From assembly GCA_041395845.1 (NCBI GenBank), contig JAWKZS010000019.1:17451-81450 (forward strand): DNA of 64,000 nucleotides. Direction: 5' to 3'. Origin of the DNA: Ch67 sp041395845. Lineage in GTDB: Bacteria; Pseudomonadota; Gammaproteobacteria; Pseudomonadales; Ketobacteraceae. Positions 27,218 to 35,228 of the stretch are shown here, in pieces (the stretch's first letter is position 1; each line of letters starts with the position of its first letter). The position numbers and the translations under genes were made by a program. The notes under the pieces were generated by a model. It saw nothing but the letters and a program-made list of their open reading frames with translations, was not told the origin of the DNA and ran no database searches.

Positions 27218-28825
27218 TCAGGAGGGAGGGGCGGCTCCATCGCCGCCTGCGCCAGAAGGGCCCGTCGGACGCTGCAGGAAATGACGGGGCCGCAAGCCGA
27301 CCAGCAGCAACACCAGCACGTAAGCGCCGATGCCGGCCGCCACCAGCAATACCAGCCAGAGCACCCGGTCCCGCCATCCCCAGGCCAACCACTGGGCCAA
27401 CTCCTTGTCCAGCAGCAACACCACTGTGCCCATGGCCACTGTCGCCGCCGTCAAGCGCAGCAGAAACACGCCCCAACCCGCCAGTGGTGAGTACACACCA
27501 ACCTTGCGCAGCCCGTGATACAGCAGTCCGGCATTCAGGAACGCCGAAAACGAGGTCGCCGCCGCCAATCCCGCATGAGCAAAGGGCACGATCAGCGCCA
27601 GATTGGCTGCCATATTCGCCACCATGGCCCAGATGCCGATCTTGACCGGAGTCTTGGTATCCTGGCGGGCGTAGAAACCAGGGGCCAGAATCTTGATCAG
27701 CATGAACCCCATCAGGCCCACGCTATACGCCTGCAAACTCAGCGAAGCCATCTCCACGTCCCGGGCCGAGAACTCCCCATACTGGAACAGGGTCACCAGC
27801 AGCGGATTGGACAGCAGGACCAGCGCCAGACTGGCAGGCACCCCGATCAGCATGATCAGCCGCAACGCCCAGTCCAGCGTGGCGGAAAACGCCCCCGTGT
27901 CCTGGGCTGCATGCTTGCGGGACAGGCTGGGCAGAATCACCGTGGCGATCGCAATCCCGAACACCCCCAGCGGCAATTCCATCAGGCGATCCGAGTAGTA
28001 CAACCACGACACGCTGCCGTCGGCGAGGAACGACGCCAGCACGGTATCCAGCAGCAGATTGATCTGGGCCACCGACACCCCAAACAGCGCCGGGAGCATC
28101 AGGGTCATGATCCGGTTGACCCCCTCATCCTTCCAGCCCCAGCGCGGCAACACCAGCAGATTCAGGCGCCGCAGGTGCGGCAGCTGGAATACAAACTGCA
28201 CCACCCCGGCGATCAACACCCCCCAGGCCAGCGCCATCACCGGTGGATCCATCATCGGCGCCACTAGCACGGCACTGCCAATCAGCACCACATTGAGCAA
28301 TACCGGGGTAAACGCCGGCACGCCAAAGCGGCCGTAGCTATTCAGGATGCTGCCGACAAACGCCGTCAATGAAATCAATAACAAATAAGGAAAGGTAAGA
28401 CGCAGCATGTCCGACGCCAGGTCGAACTTCACCGCCATTTCACGAAAACCGGGCGCAAACAGGTAGGTCACTGCCGGGGCAAAGGCCACACACACCACCG
28501 TCAGCAATACCAGCACCCCACCCAGGGAACCGGCCACATGGCTGACCAGCAGCCGGACCTCATCATGACTGCGGCGGGTACGGTACTCCGACAACACCGG
28601 CACAAACGCCTGGGCAAAGGCACCCTCAGCAAACAGACGCCTAAAGAAGTTTGGAATCTTGAACGCCACAAAGAAGGCATCTGCACCGCCACCGGCACCG
28701 AACGCCTGGGCCACCACCACATCGCGCACCAGCCCCAGCACCCGCGACAGCAGGGTAAACAGACTCACCACCCCGGTGGACCGCAGCAAACCGCCCTGCT
28801 TCTTTCCTGATACGTCTTCTTTCAT
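27218..28825 (-). CDS. murJ: Lipid II flippase MurJ
   Basis: MurJ (MviN) is the multi-pass MATE-like flippase that moves lipid II across the inner membrane for peptidoglycan synthesis. The 535 residues contain about 14 hydrophobic helices. Family motifs are visible: S-R-V-L-G-L-V-R-D near residue 25, F-F-R-R-L-F-A-E-G-A-F-A-Q-A-F-V-P near 60 (listed residue by residue) and F-Y-A-R-Q-D-T-K-T-P-V. It is divergent from rpsT, as in pseudomonads. A consensus -10 hexamer lies 23 bases upstream of the ATG. Confidence 0.96.
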   Translation of the reverse strand: MKEDVSGKKQGGLLRSTGVVSLFTLLSRVLGLVRDVVVAQAFGAGGGADAFFVAFKIPNFFRRLFAEGAFAQAFVPVLSEYRTRRSHDEVRLLVSHVAGSLGGVLVLLTVVCVAFAPAVTYLFAPGFREMAVKFDLASDMLRLTFPYLLLISLTAFVGSILNSYGRFGVPAFTPVLLNVVLIGSAVLVAPMMDPPVMALAWGVLIAGVVQFVFQLPHLRRLNLLVLPRWGWKDEGVNRIMTLMLPALFGVSVAQINLLLDTVLASFLADGSVSWLYYSDRLMELPLGVFGIAIATVILPSLSRKHAAQDTGAFSATLDWALRLIMLIGVPASLALVLLSNPLLVTLFQYGEFSARDVEMASLSLQAYSVGLMGFMLIKILAPGFYARQDTKTPVKIGIWAMVANMAANLALIVPFAHAGLAAATSFSAFLNAGLLYHGLRKVGVYSPLAGWGVFLLRLTAATVAMGTVVLLLDKELAQWLAWGWRDRVLWLVLLVAAGIGAYVLVLLLVGLRPRHFLQRPTGPSGAGGDGAAPPS

Positions 28826-28847
28826 GGCTCCCCCTTGCAGGGCGCCT

Positions 28848-28853
28848 ATTATA
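28848..28853 (-). promoter_or_regulatory. Candidate -10 box for murJ
   Basis: On the minus strand this reads TATAAT, a perfect -10 hexamer, 22 bases before the murJ ATG. The region 17 bases further upstream (CTGGGG) is a poor -35, so the promoter may be weak or factor-dependent. Confidence 0.45.
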
Positions 28854-28903
28854 CGGAAGCCCCTGATTTTCCCCAGACAGACAAAGTAAATAGTATTCTG
28901 ACC

Positions 28904-28932
28904 TTGACACCAGAGGGGGTAGTAGGAATAAT
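28904..28932 (+). promoter_or_regulatory. Sigma-70 promoter of rpsT
   Basis: TTGACA (28904-28909) is a perfect -35 box, followed after exactly 17 bases by AATAAT (28927-28932), one mismatch from consensus. This would start transcription near 28939, giving a leader of about 55 bases for rpsT. Confidence 0.8.
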
Positions 28933-28992
28933 CTTGCGTCCTCGAATCCGAGACTCATCCCATTTAAAGGTTTTCATCTAAGGAGCAAGACC

Positions 28993-29259
28993 TTGGCTAA
29001 CATCAAATCAGCTAAGAAGCGTGCACGCCAGGCTGAAAAGCGTCGCAGACACAACGCCGGTCTGCGCTCCATGGTGCGCACTTACATCAAGAAAGTTGTT
29101 CTGGCCATCGAAGCCGGTAACAAAGAAAACGCCCAACAAGCATATCAGGAAGCCGTTCCGGTCATCGACCGCATGGTAACCAAGGGCATCATTCACAAGA
29201 ACAAGGCTGCCCGCCACAAGAGCCGCCTGAGCGACCATATCAAGGAAATGGCTGCTTGA
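28993..29259 (+). CDS. rpsT: Ribosomal protein S20 (UUG start)
   Basis: S20 of the small ribosomal subunit, 88 residues, strongly basic, beginning A-N-I-K-S-A-K-K-R after the initiator. The start is TTG at 28993, with a good ribosome site AAGGAGC ending 6 bases upstream. E. coli rpsT also starts with UUG, and there the weak start takes part in autogenous control by S20; conservation here suggests the same regulation. It has its own promoter and terminator, so it is a single-gene unit, as in relatives. Confidence 0.97.
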   Translation: MANIKSAKKRARQAEKRRRHNAGLRSMVRTYIKKVVLAIEAGNKENAQQAYQEAVPVIDRMVTKGIIHKNKAARHKSRLSDHIKEMAA

Positions 29260-29283
29260 TCGTTCTGTGAGCGAATAAAAAAA

Positions 29284-29305
29284 ACCGGCTTCAGCCGGTT
29301 TTTTT
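29284..29305. terminator. Bidirectional terminator between rpsT and proB
   Basis: ACCGGC (29284-29289) and GCCGGT (29294-29299) form a stem with loop TTCA, flanked by an A run on the left and a run of T to 29305. It can end both rpsT (plus) and the convergent proB (minus). Confidence 0.9.
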
Positions 29306-29338
29306 GTGCCTGCGATTCGGAAAGCGCGCTCGAACCGA

Positions 29339-30487
29339 TCAAAAGACCACAATATTGTCCCGGTGGATCAACTCAGCCTCTTCCACATAACCCAGGCGCT
29401 CGGCAATCAGCTCACTACTGGCCCCGGCAATCCTGCCAGCCTCATCGGAATCGTAATTCACCAGACCGCAAGCAACGCGCTCACCATCCGGCCCGACACA
29501 GGACACCATCTCGCCCCGATCGAAACGACCTGACACCGACTTCACGCCCACCGGCAACAGACTCACGCCTTTTTCGCGCAGGGCACGCACCGCACCCTCA
29601 TCCAGCGTCAATACACCGCGCATCTGCAGGTGCCCCGCCAGCCACTGCTTGCGCGCCGCCATCGGCGTCTTGTCCGGCACCAGAAAAGTACCCACGTCAT
29701 CACCGGCATGAACCCGGGTCAACACATCATCAATCCGACCACCCACGATCATCGTAGCGGCACCAGAGCGCGCCGCCAGCTGCGCAGCACGCACCTTGGT
29801 TGCCATGCCACCACGACCCAGCGCACCGCCTTCGGCACCCGCCATTCCCAGCAACGCGGGATCGGCTGCCCGGGCCGTGGAAATACGCTTGGCATCCGGC
29901 TGCTTGCGGGGATCAGCCTCGAACATGCCCAACTGATCCGTCAGGATGACCAGCAGATCCGCCGCCACCAGATTGGTAACCAGCGCACCCAGCGTGTCAT
30001 TGTCGCCAAAGCGGATCTCGTCCGTGACCACGGTGTCGTTTTCATTCACGACCGGCACAACCCCCAGATCAATCAAGGTCTGCAGGGTGTTGCGGGCATT
30101 CAGATAGCGCTTGCGATCCGAAAGATCATCATGGGTGACCAAAATCTGCGCGGTGTGGATGCCGTGAGCCTGAAACAGCTGCTCCCAGGTCTGCACCAAG
30201 CCCATCTGCCCCACTGCGGCGGCAGCCTGCAGCTCATGCATGCCCTTGGGACGAGATTTCCAGCCCAGCCGGCTCATGCCCTCGGCCACCGAACCAGAAG
30301 ACACCAGCACGATCTCGATGCCCTTCTGCTGCAATGCCACCAGCTGGGACACCCAGCCGGCAATGGCCTGGCGATCGAGCCCCTGGCCATTGTTGGTCAA
30401 CAGCGCACTGCCGATTTTCACGACCCAGCGCTGCGTTCTGGCGATCTGGGCACGCTCACTCAATTTGAAACTGGACGGTTGCGTCAT
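29339..30487 (-). CDS. proB: Glutamate 5-kinase ProB
   Basis: ProB phosphorylates L-glutamate as the first step of proline synthesis and is normally feedback-inhibited by proline. I used the ATG at 30487, giving 382 residues; an in-frame TTG at 30499 overlaps the obgE stop and is less likely. The amino-acid kinase domain has V-V-K-I-G-S-A-L-L, S-S-G-S-V-A-E-G, N-E-N-D-T-V and G-R-G-G-M-A-T-K. A C-terminal PUA domain (about 285-370) completes the long form. It sits directly after obgE, as in P. aeruginosa. Confidence 0.95.
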   Translation of the reverse strand: MTQPSSFKLSERAQIARTQRWVVKIGSALLTNNGQGLDRQAIAGWVSQLVALQQKGIEIVLVSSGSVAEGMSRLGWKSRPKGMHELQAAAAVGQMGLVQTWEQLFQAHGIHTAQILVTHDDLSDRKRYLNARNTLQTLIDLGVVPVVNENDTVVTDEIRFGDNDTLGALVTNLVAADLLVILTDQLGMFEADPRKQPDAKRISTARAADPALLGMAGAEGGALGRGGMATKVRAAQLAARSGAATMIVGGRIDDVLTRVHAGDDVGTFLVPDKTPMAARKQWLAGHLQMRGVLTLDEGAVRALREKGVSLLPVGVKSVSGRFDRGEMVSCVGPDGERVACGLVNYDSDEAGRIAGASSELIAERLGYVEEAELIHRDNIVVF

Positions 30488-30495
30488 AGATTCGA

Positions 30496-31695
30496 TCAAT
30501 AAGGGGCGTAAACGACTTCTACATCGTGATCATCATCGTCATCATCATCCACCTGCTCACCCTGAGCCTGGCGCAGACGACGACGCTCTGCCTTGTACTC
30601 CTGGATCTTCTGCCGAGCCTCTTCTTCCAGGCGCTTGCGTGCCGCCATTTCCTGCTCGGCGAACTCCGGATCGGACTCCATCCGCTCATTGAGTTCTTCC
30701 AGGTAATTCATGATGGCAAACACCAATTCCTGGGTGCCGACACCATTGGCCGCCGAGATGCGGAACACCGGCCCATCCCAATCGAGATCTTCGATGATTT
30801 CGTCGCAGCGGGCGTTGGCTTCCTCTTCGGGGAGCAGATCCGTCTTGTTGAGCACCAGCCAACGGGGACGATCCGCCAGCGCATGACTGAACAGGAAAAG
30901 CTCACCCACAATAGCATCCACCGCCTGCACCGGATCAGATTGATCCCACGGAGCGATATCCACCACGTGGAGCAGAATCCGGCAACGGGCCAGATGCTTG
31001 AGGAAACGGATACCCAGACCGGCACCCTCTGCAGCACCCTCGATCAGACCGGGAATGTCCGCCATCACAAAGCTGCGCAGCTTGTCGACTTTCACCACAC
31101 CGAGGTTGGGTACCAGGGTCGTAAAGGGATAATCGGCCACCTTGGGCTTGGCCGCCGACACCGCACGGATCAGGGTGGACTTGCCGGCATTGGGCATACC
31201 CAACAGCCCCACATCCGCCAGCACCTTCAACTCGAGGCGCAGATTGCGCTTTTCGCCATCAGTACCAGGCGTCGTCTGACGAGGAGCCCGATTGGTACTC
31301 GATTTGAAACAGGTATTACCCAGCCCGCCGCGACCACCCCTGGCGACAACAAGCCGATCACCATCGGCCAGCAGGTCACCCAGGACTTCGTCAGTGTCCT
31401 CATCAATCACTGTGGTACCCACCGGCACCCGCAGGATCAGATCGTCACCACTTTTACCGGTGCAGTTGCGACCCGCACCGCCTTCGCCGCGCTGGGCCCG
31501 GTGCAGACGCTCGTAACGGTAGTCCACCAGCGTATTGAGGTTGCTGTCAGCCAGCAGCACAACACTACCGCCAGCGCCGCCATTGCCGCCATCGGGGCCA
31601 CCATACTCGATGTATTTTTCACGCCGGAAACTCAGGCAGCCGTTGCCGCCATCACCCGCCTCAACGCGGATTGCGGCTTCGTCAACGAATTTCAT
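30496..31695 (-). CDS. obgE: Obg-family GTPase ObgE (CgtA)
   Basis: ObgE is an essential GTPase linked to 50S ribosome assembly and the stringent response. The 399 residues start with the glycine-rich Obg domain (for example G-G-N-G-G-A-G-G), followed by the G domain with G-M-P-N-A-G-K-S-T (G1), D-I-P-G-L-I-E-G (G3) and N-K-T-D (G4). The C-terminal tail is variable and strongly acidic, with a run of Asp, then V-E-V-V-Y. Upstream, rpmA has its own terminator, so obgE may be partly uncoupled from rplU-rpmA. Confidence 0.97.
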   Translation of the reverse strand: MKFVDEAAIRVEAGDGGNGCLSFRREKYIEYGGPDGGNGGAGGSVVLLADSNLNTLVDYRYERLHRAQRGEGGAGRNCTGKSGDDLILRVPVGTTVIDEDTDEVLGDLLADGDRLVVARGGRGGLGNTCFKSSTNRAPRQTTPGTDGEKRNLRLELKVLADVGLLGMPNAGKSTLIRAVSAAKPKVADYPFTTLVPNLGVVKVDKLRSFVMADIPGLIEGAAEGAGLGIRFLKHLARCRILLHVVDIAPWDQSDPVQAVDAIVGELFLFSHALADRPRWLVLNKTDLLPEEEANARCDEIIEDLDWDGPVFRISAANGVGTQELVFAIMNYLEELNERMESDPEFAEQEMAARKRLEEEARQKIQEYKAERRRLRQAQGEQVDDDDDDDHDVEVVYAPY

Positions 31696-31766
31696 GGGGC
31701 AACTCCTGCAACTAATTCACGGTATGAAGTGTACGCCGACCGACTGGATCAGGCAGCAACAAACGC

Positions 31767-31793
31767 AAAAGCCCCGCCTTTCGGGCAGGGCTT
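31767..31793 (-). terminator. Terminator after rpmA
   Basis: Read on the minus strand, AAGCCCTGC pairs with GCGGGGCTT (one G-T wobble) across a 9-base loop, followed by T4. It lies 28 bases after the rpmA stop and 72 bases before the obgE start, so it may attenuate transcription into obgE. Confidence 0.75.
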
Positions 31794-31820
31794 CGCTATC
31801 GATTCAGACAGCGGTGCAGC

Positions 31821-32081
31821 TTAAGCAGCAGGCTCGATGGAAATGGTCCGGCGGTTCTTGGGACCCTTCACTTCGAACTTCACCACACCTTCGATCTTGG
31901 CGAAGATTGTGTGGTCTTTGCCGATACCAACGTTACGGCCAGGATGGAACTCTGTTCCACGCTGACGAACGATGATGTTACCAGCTTTCACCACCTGACC
32001 ACCGAAACGCTTGACGCCAAGGCGTTTACTTTCGGAGTCGCGACCGTTACGGGTACTACCACCCGCCTTCTTGTGAGCCAT
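31821..32081 (-). CDS. rpmA: Ribosomal protein L27
   Basis: L27 of the large subunit, 86 residues, with the conserved N terminus M-A-H-K-K-A-G-G-S-T-R-N-G-R-D-S that reaches the peptidyl transferase centre, and R-Q-R-G-T-x-F-H-P-G in the middle. No N-terminal extension of the Firmicutes type is present. It is 18 bases downstream of rplU, in the universal rplU-rpmA-obg order. Confidence 0.98.
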   Translation of the reverse strand: MAHKKAGGSTRNGRDSESKRLGVKRFGGQVVKAGNIIVRQRGTEFHPGRNVGIGKDHTIFAKIEGVVKFEVKGPKNRRTISIEPAA

Positions 32082-32099
32082 TGTGCCTCTCCTTAATTA

Positions 32100-32411
32100 T
32101 CAGGCGCTGATGCCAGTGATCTTCACTTCCGTGAAGTACTGACGGTGACCGGCTTGCTTGCGGAAGTGCTTGCGGCGACGGAACTTGACGATGCGGATTT
32201 TTTCGCCGCGACCGTGAGTTACCACTTCAGCCTTGACCTTGCCACCTTCCACAACAGGCGCGCCGATTTTCACGTCTTCGCCATTGGAAACCAAAAGAAC
32301 TTGATCGAACTCGATGGTCTGACCAGCGTCTGCCTCGAGCAACTCGAGACGCACGACGTCACCTTCGGTGACTCGATGCTGTTTACCACCACTTACAAAT
32401 ACCGCGTACAT
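32100..32411 (-). CDS. rplU: Ribosomal protein L21
   Basis: L21 of the large subunit, 103 residues from the ATG at 32411 (M-Y-A-V-F-V-S-G-G-K-Q-H). Eight further codons upstream are open but have no family counterpart. The C-terminal K-F-R-R-R-K-H-F-R-K-Q-A-G-H-R-Q motif is diagnostic. A sigma-70 promoter lies about 110 bases upstream. Confidence 0.97.
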   Translation of the reverse strand: MYAVFVSGGKQHRVTEGDVVRLELLEADAGQTIEFDQVLLVSNGEDVKIGAPVVEGGKVKAEVVTHGRGEKIRIVKFRRRKHFRKQAGHRQYFTEVKITGISA

Positions 32412-32520
32412 AGCTGCTGACTCCAAACGCTTCACTCGAGCATCAGATTTCTGCTTAAACTTGCACCGACGTCCTTGGGAGATCGCTCAACCTTCAAGCG
32501 CCGGGGTCACAGGGGGCCGA

Positions 32521-32549
32521 ATTGTAAGGCAATCGCTGGACCGACGCAA
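32521..32549 (-). promoter_or_regulatory. Sigma-70 promoter of rplU-rpmA
   Basis: On the minus strand TTGCGT (32549-32544), a 17-base spacer and TACAAT (32526-32521) form a good promoter. A G+C-rich discriminator (TCGGCCCCC) follows, as is common at stringently controlled ribosomal protein promoters. The leader to the rplU ATG is about 100 bases. Confidence 0.75.
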
Positions 32550-32629
32550 CTGAGATTAGCCCCAAAAACGCAGTTGTCACAGCAATCCTGCGCCGGCACA
32601 GGGCTGTCCTGCAAAATCAGGCCTTTAGC

Positions 32630-32658
32630 TTGACACCCCATGCCCCCACCCCTAGCAT
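32630..32658 (+). promoter_or_regulatory. Candidate promoter of ispB
   Basis: TTGACA (32630-32635) is a perfect -35 box with a 17-base spacer to TAGCAT (32653-32658), which matches four of six -10 positions. It precedes ispB by about 65 bases. Together with the rplU promoter it fills the 313-base divergent gap between rplU and ispB. Confidence 0.6.
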
Positions 32659-32724
32659 TCGGGAAAATTTTACACCTTCCTTTGCACCCTTCCGTGCACA
32701 GCAATCAGGCGGCCGATTAAGAGT

Positions 32725-33693
32725 ATGGATTTCAAAGCGATTTCCGCGGTGGTAGCGGACGATTTCCAGTCCGTTAACGAATTGATTTTCAAGCAATTGC
32801 ATACCCGGGTTCCGCTGATCAAGGAGATTGGCAACTACATTATCCAGTCCGGTGGCAAGCGCCTGCGCCCGCTGGTTTGCCTGCTGTCGGCCCGGGCACT
32901 GGGTTACGAAGGCAACCAGCATATTGATATTGCCGCGACGGTGGAATTCCTGCATACCGCGACCCTGTTGCACGACGATGTGGTGGACGAATCTTCCCTG
33001 CGCCGGGGCAAGGCGACCGTCAACTCAGTTTGGGGCAACGCCCCCAGCGTCCTGGTGGGCGATTTTCTGATCTCCCGCTCGTTCCAGATGGTCGTGAACG
33101 TGGGCAACATGAAAATCCTGCAGATCCTGTCCAATGCCACCAACCTGATCGCCGAGGGTGAAGTATTGCAGTTGATCAACTGCAAGAATCCGGACACCAC
33201 CGAAGAACAGTATATGGAAGTGATCCGCTACAAGACGGCGAAGATGTTCGAGGCATCCGCCCAGTCCGGCGCCGTACTGGCGAATCCGGGCGAAGCGACG
33301 GAGCTGGCATTCGCCCGCTATGCCGACCACCTGGGCAGCGCGTTCCAGCTGGTGGACGATGTATTGGACTACACTGGCAGCGCCGACGAGATGGGCAAGA
33401 ACGTCGGGGATGACCTGGCGGAGGGCAAACCCACGCTGCCACTGATTTTTGCCCTCCAGCACGCCAAGGAAAGCGAGCGGGCGCTGATCAAAAAGGCGAT
33501 TCTGACCGGTGGCCTGGACCAGCTGGACGCCATTACCGAAGCGGTACGCAGTTGCGGAGCGCTGGACTATACCGTGGAGCAAGCCAATCGGCAGGCGGCC
33601 ATGGCGAAGGCCTGCATTGCAAATGTGCCGGACTCCCTGCACAAGCAGGCGCTGGTAGCCCTGTGTGATCTGGCCGTCGCAAGAAACCACTAA
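32725..33693 (+). CDS. ispB: Octaprenyl (polyprenyl) diphosphate synthase IspB
   Basis: Trans-polyprenyl diphosphate synthase that builds the side chain of ubiquinone. The 322 residues include G-G-K-R-L-R-P-L, the first Asp-rich motif L-H-D-D-V-V-D-E and the second D-D-V-L-D-Y, in family spacing. Chain length (C40 versus C45) cannot be read from the sequence with certainty. Divergence from rplU-rpmA is conserved across gammaproteobacteria and supports the assignment. Confidence 0.94.
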   Translation: MDFKAISAVVADDFQSVNELIFKQLHTRVPLIKEIGNYIIQSGGKRLRPLVCLLSARALGYEGNQHIDIAATVEFLHTATLLHDDVVDESSLRRGKATVNSVWGNAPSVLVGDFLISRSFQMVVNVGNMKILQILSNATNLIAEGEVLQLINCKNPDTTEEQYMEVIRYKTAKMFEASAQSGAVLANPGEATELAFARYADHLGSAFQLVDDVLDYTGSADEMGKNVGDDLAEGKPTLPLIFALQHAKESERALIKKAILTGGLDQLDAITEAVRSCGALDYTVEQANRQAAMAKACIANVPDSLHKQALVALCDLAVARNH

Positions 33694-33701
33694 CGGGCAA
33701 C

Positions 33702-33730
33702 TTGTTTCAGCCATTAAAGATTCCTATAAT
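33702..33730 (+). promoter_or_regulatory. Promoter of tRNA-Pro
   Basis: TTGTTT (33702-33707), a 17-base spacer and a perfect TATAAT (33725-33730) lie just upstream of the tRNA gene, followed by GGCGCCC. A G+C-rich discriminator of this kind is typical of stable RNA promoters under stringent control. Confidence 0.85.
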
Positions 33731-33746
33731 GGCGCCCTCTTCGAAT

Positions 33747-33823
33747 CGGGCATTAGCGCAGTCTGGTAGCGCACTACTTTCGGGAAGTAGGGGTCGCAGG
33801 TTCAAATCCTGCATGCCCGACCA
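33747..33823 (+). tRNA. tRNA-Pro (anticodon CGG)
   Basis: A 77-base cloverleaf with acceptor arms CGGGCAT and ATGCCCG, D stem GCGC/GCGC, anticodon stem CTACT/AGTAG with loop TTCGGGA (anticodon CGG, reading CCG codons), T arm GCAGG-TTCAAAT-CCTGC, and an encoded ACCA 3' end. It is the counterpart of E. coli proK. It stands alone behind its own promoter. Confidence 0.97.
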
Positions 33824-33953
33824 ATTCGAACCTCCCCCCTGTCTGCATCATCTTTTCTTCAGCAACAACCAGCCGCCACCATCGAATCCATAGGCACGCC
33901 GGCAGCCGCCCAAGGCTTGTATACCCAGCAAAAGCCTTAACACCAGACACAAG

Positions 33954-33985
33954 AAAGCCCCGCACCGCTTCAGCAATGCAGGGCT
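33954..33985 (-). terminator. Terminator of the Lar-like gene
   Basis: On the minus strand GCCCTGCA pairs with the mostly complementary TGCGGGGC (one G-T wobble) over a 12-base loop and is followed by TTTCTT. It lies about 25 bases after the stop of the minus-strand gene at 34007. Confidence 0.65.
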
Positions 33986-34006
33986 TCAGTAAGTCTGGAA
34001 TAACTG

Positions 34007-34543
34007 TCAGTCGACGTACTCGTCCTCTTCGACGCCCTGTTCCTGCGCCAGCCGCTCGCGCTCTTGGGCAGCAAGGATTTCGTCTTCGCGGGGGTACTTG
34101 AGCTTGGCCCAGCTCTGGGCATAAATGACCCACATCAGCTGCAGGCGGGCGATCTTCATCTGCTCATTGTTGCCGCTGACCTTTTCGGCCCGCAGCGTCT
34201 TGATGAGTTGTTCCAGTTCCACGCGCTTTTCATTGAGCTTGAGGCGGATGTCTTCGCCGGACAAGCCGTGAAAGGTCATGAAGGGGACGCGAAAATCCTC
34301 GGGAAACTCGGACATGGGCGATTTGTTCCACTCCAGGATCGCCTGCCAGGGGTATTGGGTGTAACGACCCTGGCGCCCACACATTTCGTCGAGGCAGCGC
34401 ACCACGTAGCGGAGTTTTCCTTTCTCCGAATCGGCACTGCGTTCCTTCACCAGTCGGGCTTCACACCCGCAGGTACAAAAGTTGATTTCAGGCTTCAGTT
34501 CATAGATGGCCTGATTCTGGTTCTGATTCTGCTGTTCTTGCAT
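34007..34543 (-). CDS. Unknown protein with Lar-like zinc-ribbon half and helical C terminus
   Basis: I do not recognise this 178-residue protein by name. After a Gln/Asn-rich start, residues 20-75 hold F-C-T-C-G-C, then Y-V-V-R-C-L-D-E-M-C-G, ending in Q-A-I-L-E-W-N-K. Paired cysteines followed by A-I-x-x-W-N is the pattern of small Lar-type (restriction alleviation) zinc ribbons of phages and enterobacteria; this is a pattern match only. Residues 95-178 are predicted helical (heptad-like leucines, L-E-Q-L-I-K-T-L-R-A-E-K) and end in an acidic tail. No ribosome site stands out. Its neighbours, tRNA-Pro and an EVE gene, give no functional link. Confidence 0.7.
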   Translation of the reverse strand: MQEQQNQNQNQAIYELKPEINFCTCGCEARLVKERSADSEKGKLRYVVRCLDEMCGRQGRYTQYPWQAILEWNKSPMSEFPEDFRVPFMTFHGLSGEDIRLKLNEKRVELEQLIKTLRAEKVSGNNEQMKIARLQLMWVIYAQSWAKLKYPREDEILAAQERERLAQEQGVEEDEYVD

Positions 34544-34766
34544 ATAGGTCTGCGCGAGTTAGAAAGTATGCGAGTAAGAATTACGCAAGGATTAACGCAC
34601 ATTGGACATCCATCCTTGCGCGTCTGCGAGCATCCCGGCGAAAAAAGTAAACAATTTATAAGCAACACTCTCAACTCTACTGGTATTTTCAGGAATTTTG
34701 AAGAGCCGAGGTATTTGCGGTTACAATTTGCACCACTTTACCTAAATAACTTTTGGAAATCTTAAC

Positions 34767-35228
34767 ATGGGTTACTGGTTGTTCAAATCCGAACCAGACA
34801 CTTTCAGCATCGACGATCTGAAGTCACGGGGCGCCAAGGGTGAACCCTGGGATGGGGTGCGCAATTACCAGGCGCGCAACATGCTGCGGGACGAAGTGAA
34901 AAAAGGCGATCTGGTGTTTTTCTACCACTCCAATACGGATGTGCCGGGGATCGTGGGGATTGCCGAGGTGATCAAGCCAGCGTTTCCCGATCCGAGCCAG
35001 TTCAACCCGGAGTCCGATTATTTCGACCCCAAGGCCACCCCGGAGAATCCGCGCTGGTTCTGCCCCCAGGTGAAATTCCATTCCAAATTCAAGGGCACCA
35101 TCAGCCTGGATCAGCTGAAGCAGATTCCGGCGCTGGCGGACATGGCGCTGGTGCGCAAGGGCAACCGCCTGTCGATCATGCCGGTGACGGCGGATCAGTG
35201 GCAGTTCATCATGGGGCTGGCGCAGTAG
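34767..35228 (+). CDS. EVE-domain protein
   Basis: A 153-residue protein consisting of one EVE domain, of the PUA-like superfamily that binds modified bases in DNA or RNA. It begins Y-W-L-F-K-S-E-P, with W-D-G-V-R-N-Y-Q-A-R-N, F-Y-H-S-N and I-V-G-I-A-E-V, all typical of the bacterial and thymocyte nuclear protein 1 type. EVE proteins are often associated with modification-dependent restriction, but here the neighbours are housekeeping genes. The physiological ligand is unknown. It converges on def with a 20-base overlap of coding ends. Confidence 0.92.
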   Translation: MGYWLFKSEPDTFSIDDLKSRGAKGEPWDGVRNYQARNMLRDEVKKGDLVFFYHSNTDVPGIVGIAEVIKPAFPDPSQFNPESDYFDPKATPENPRWFCPQVKFHSKFKGTISLDQLKQIPALADMALVRKGNRLSIMPVTADQWQFIMGLAQ

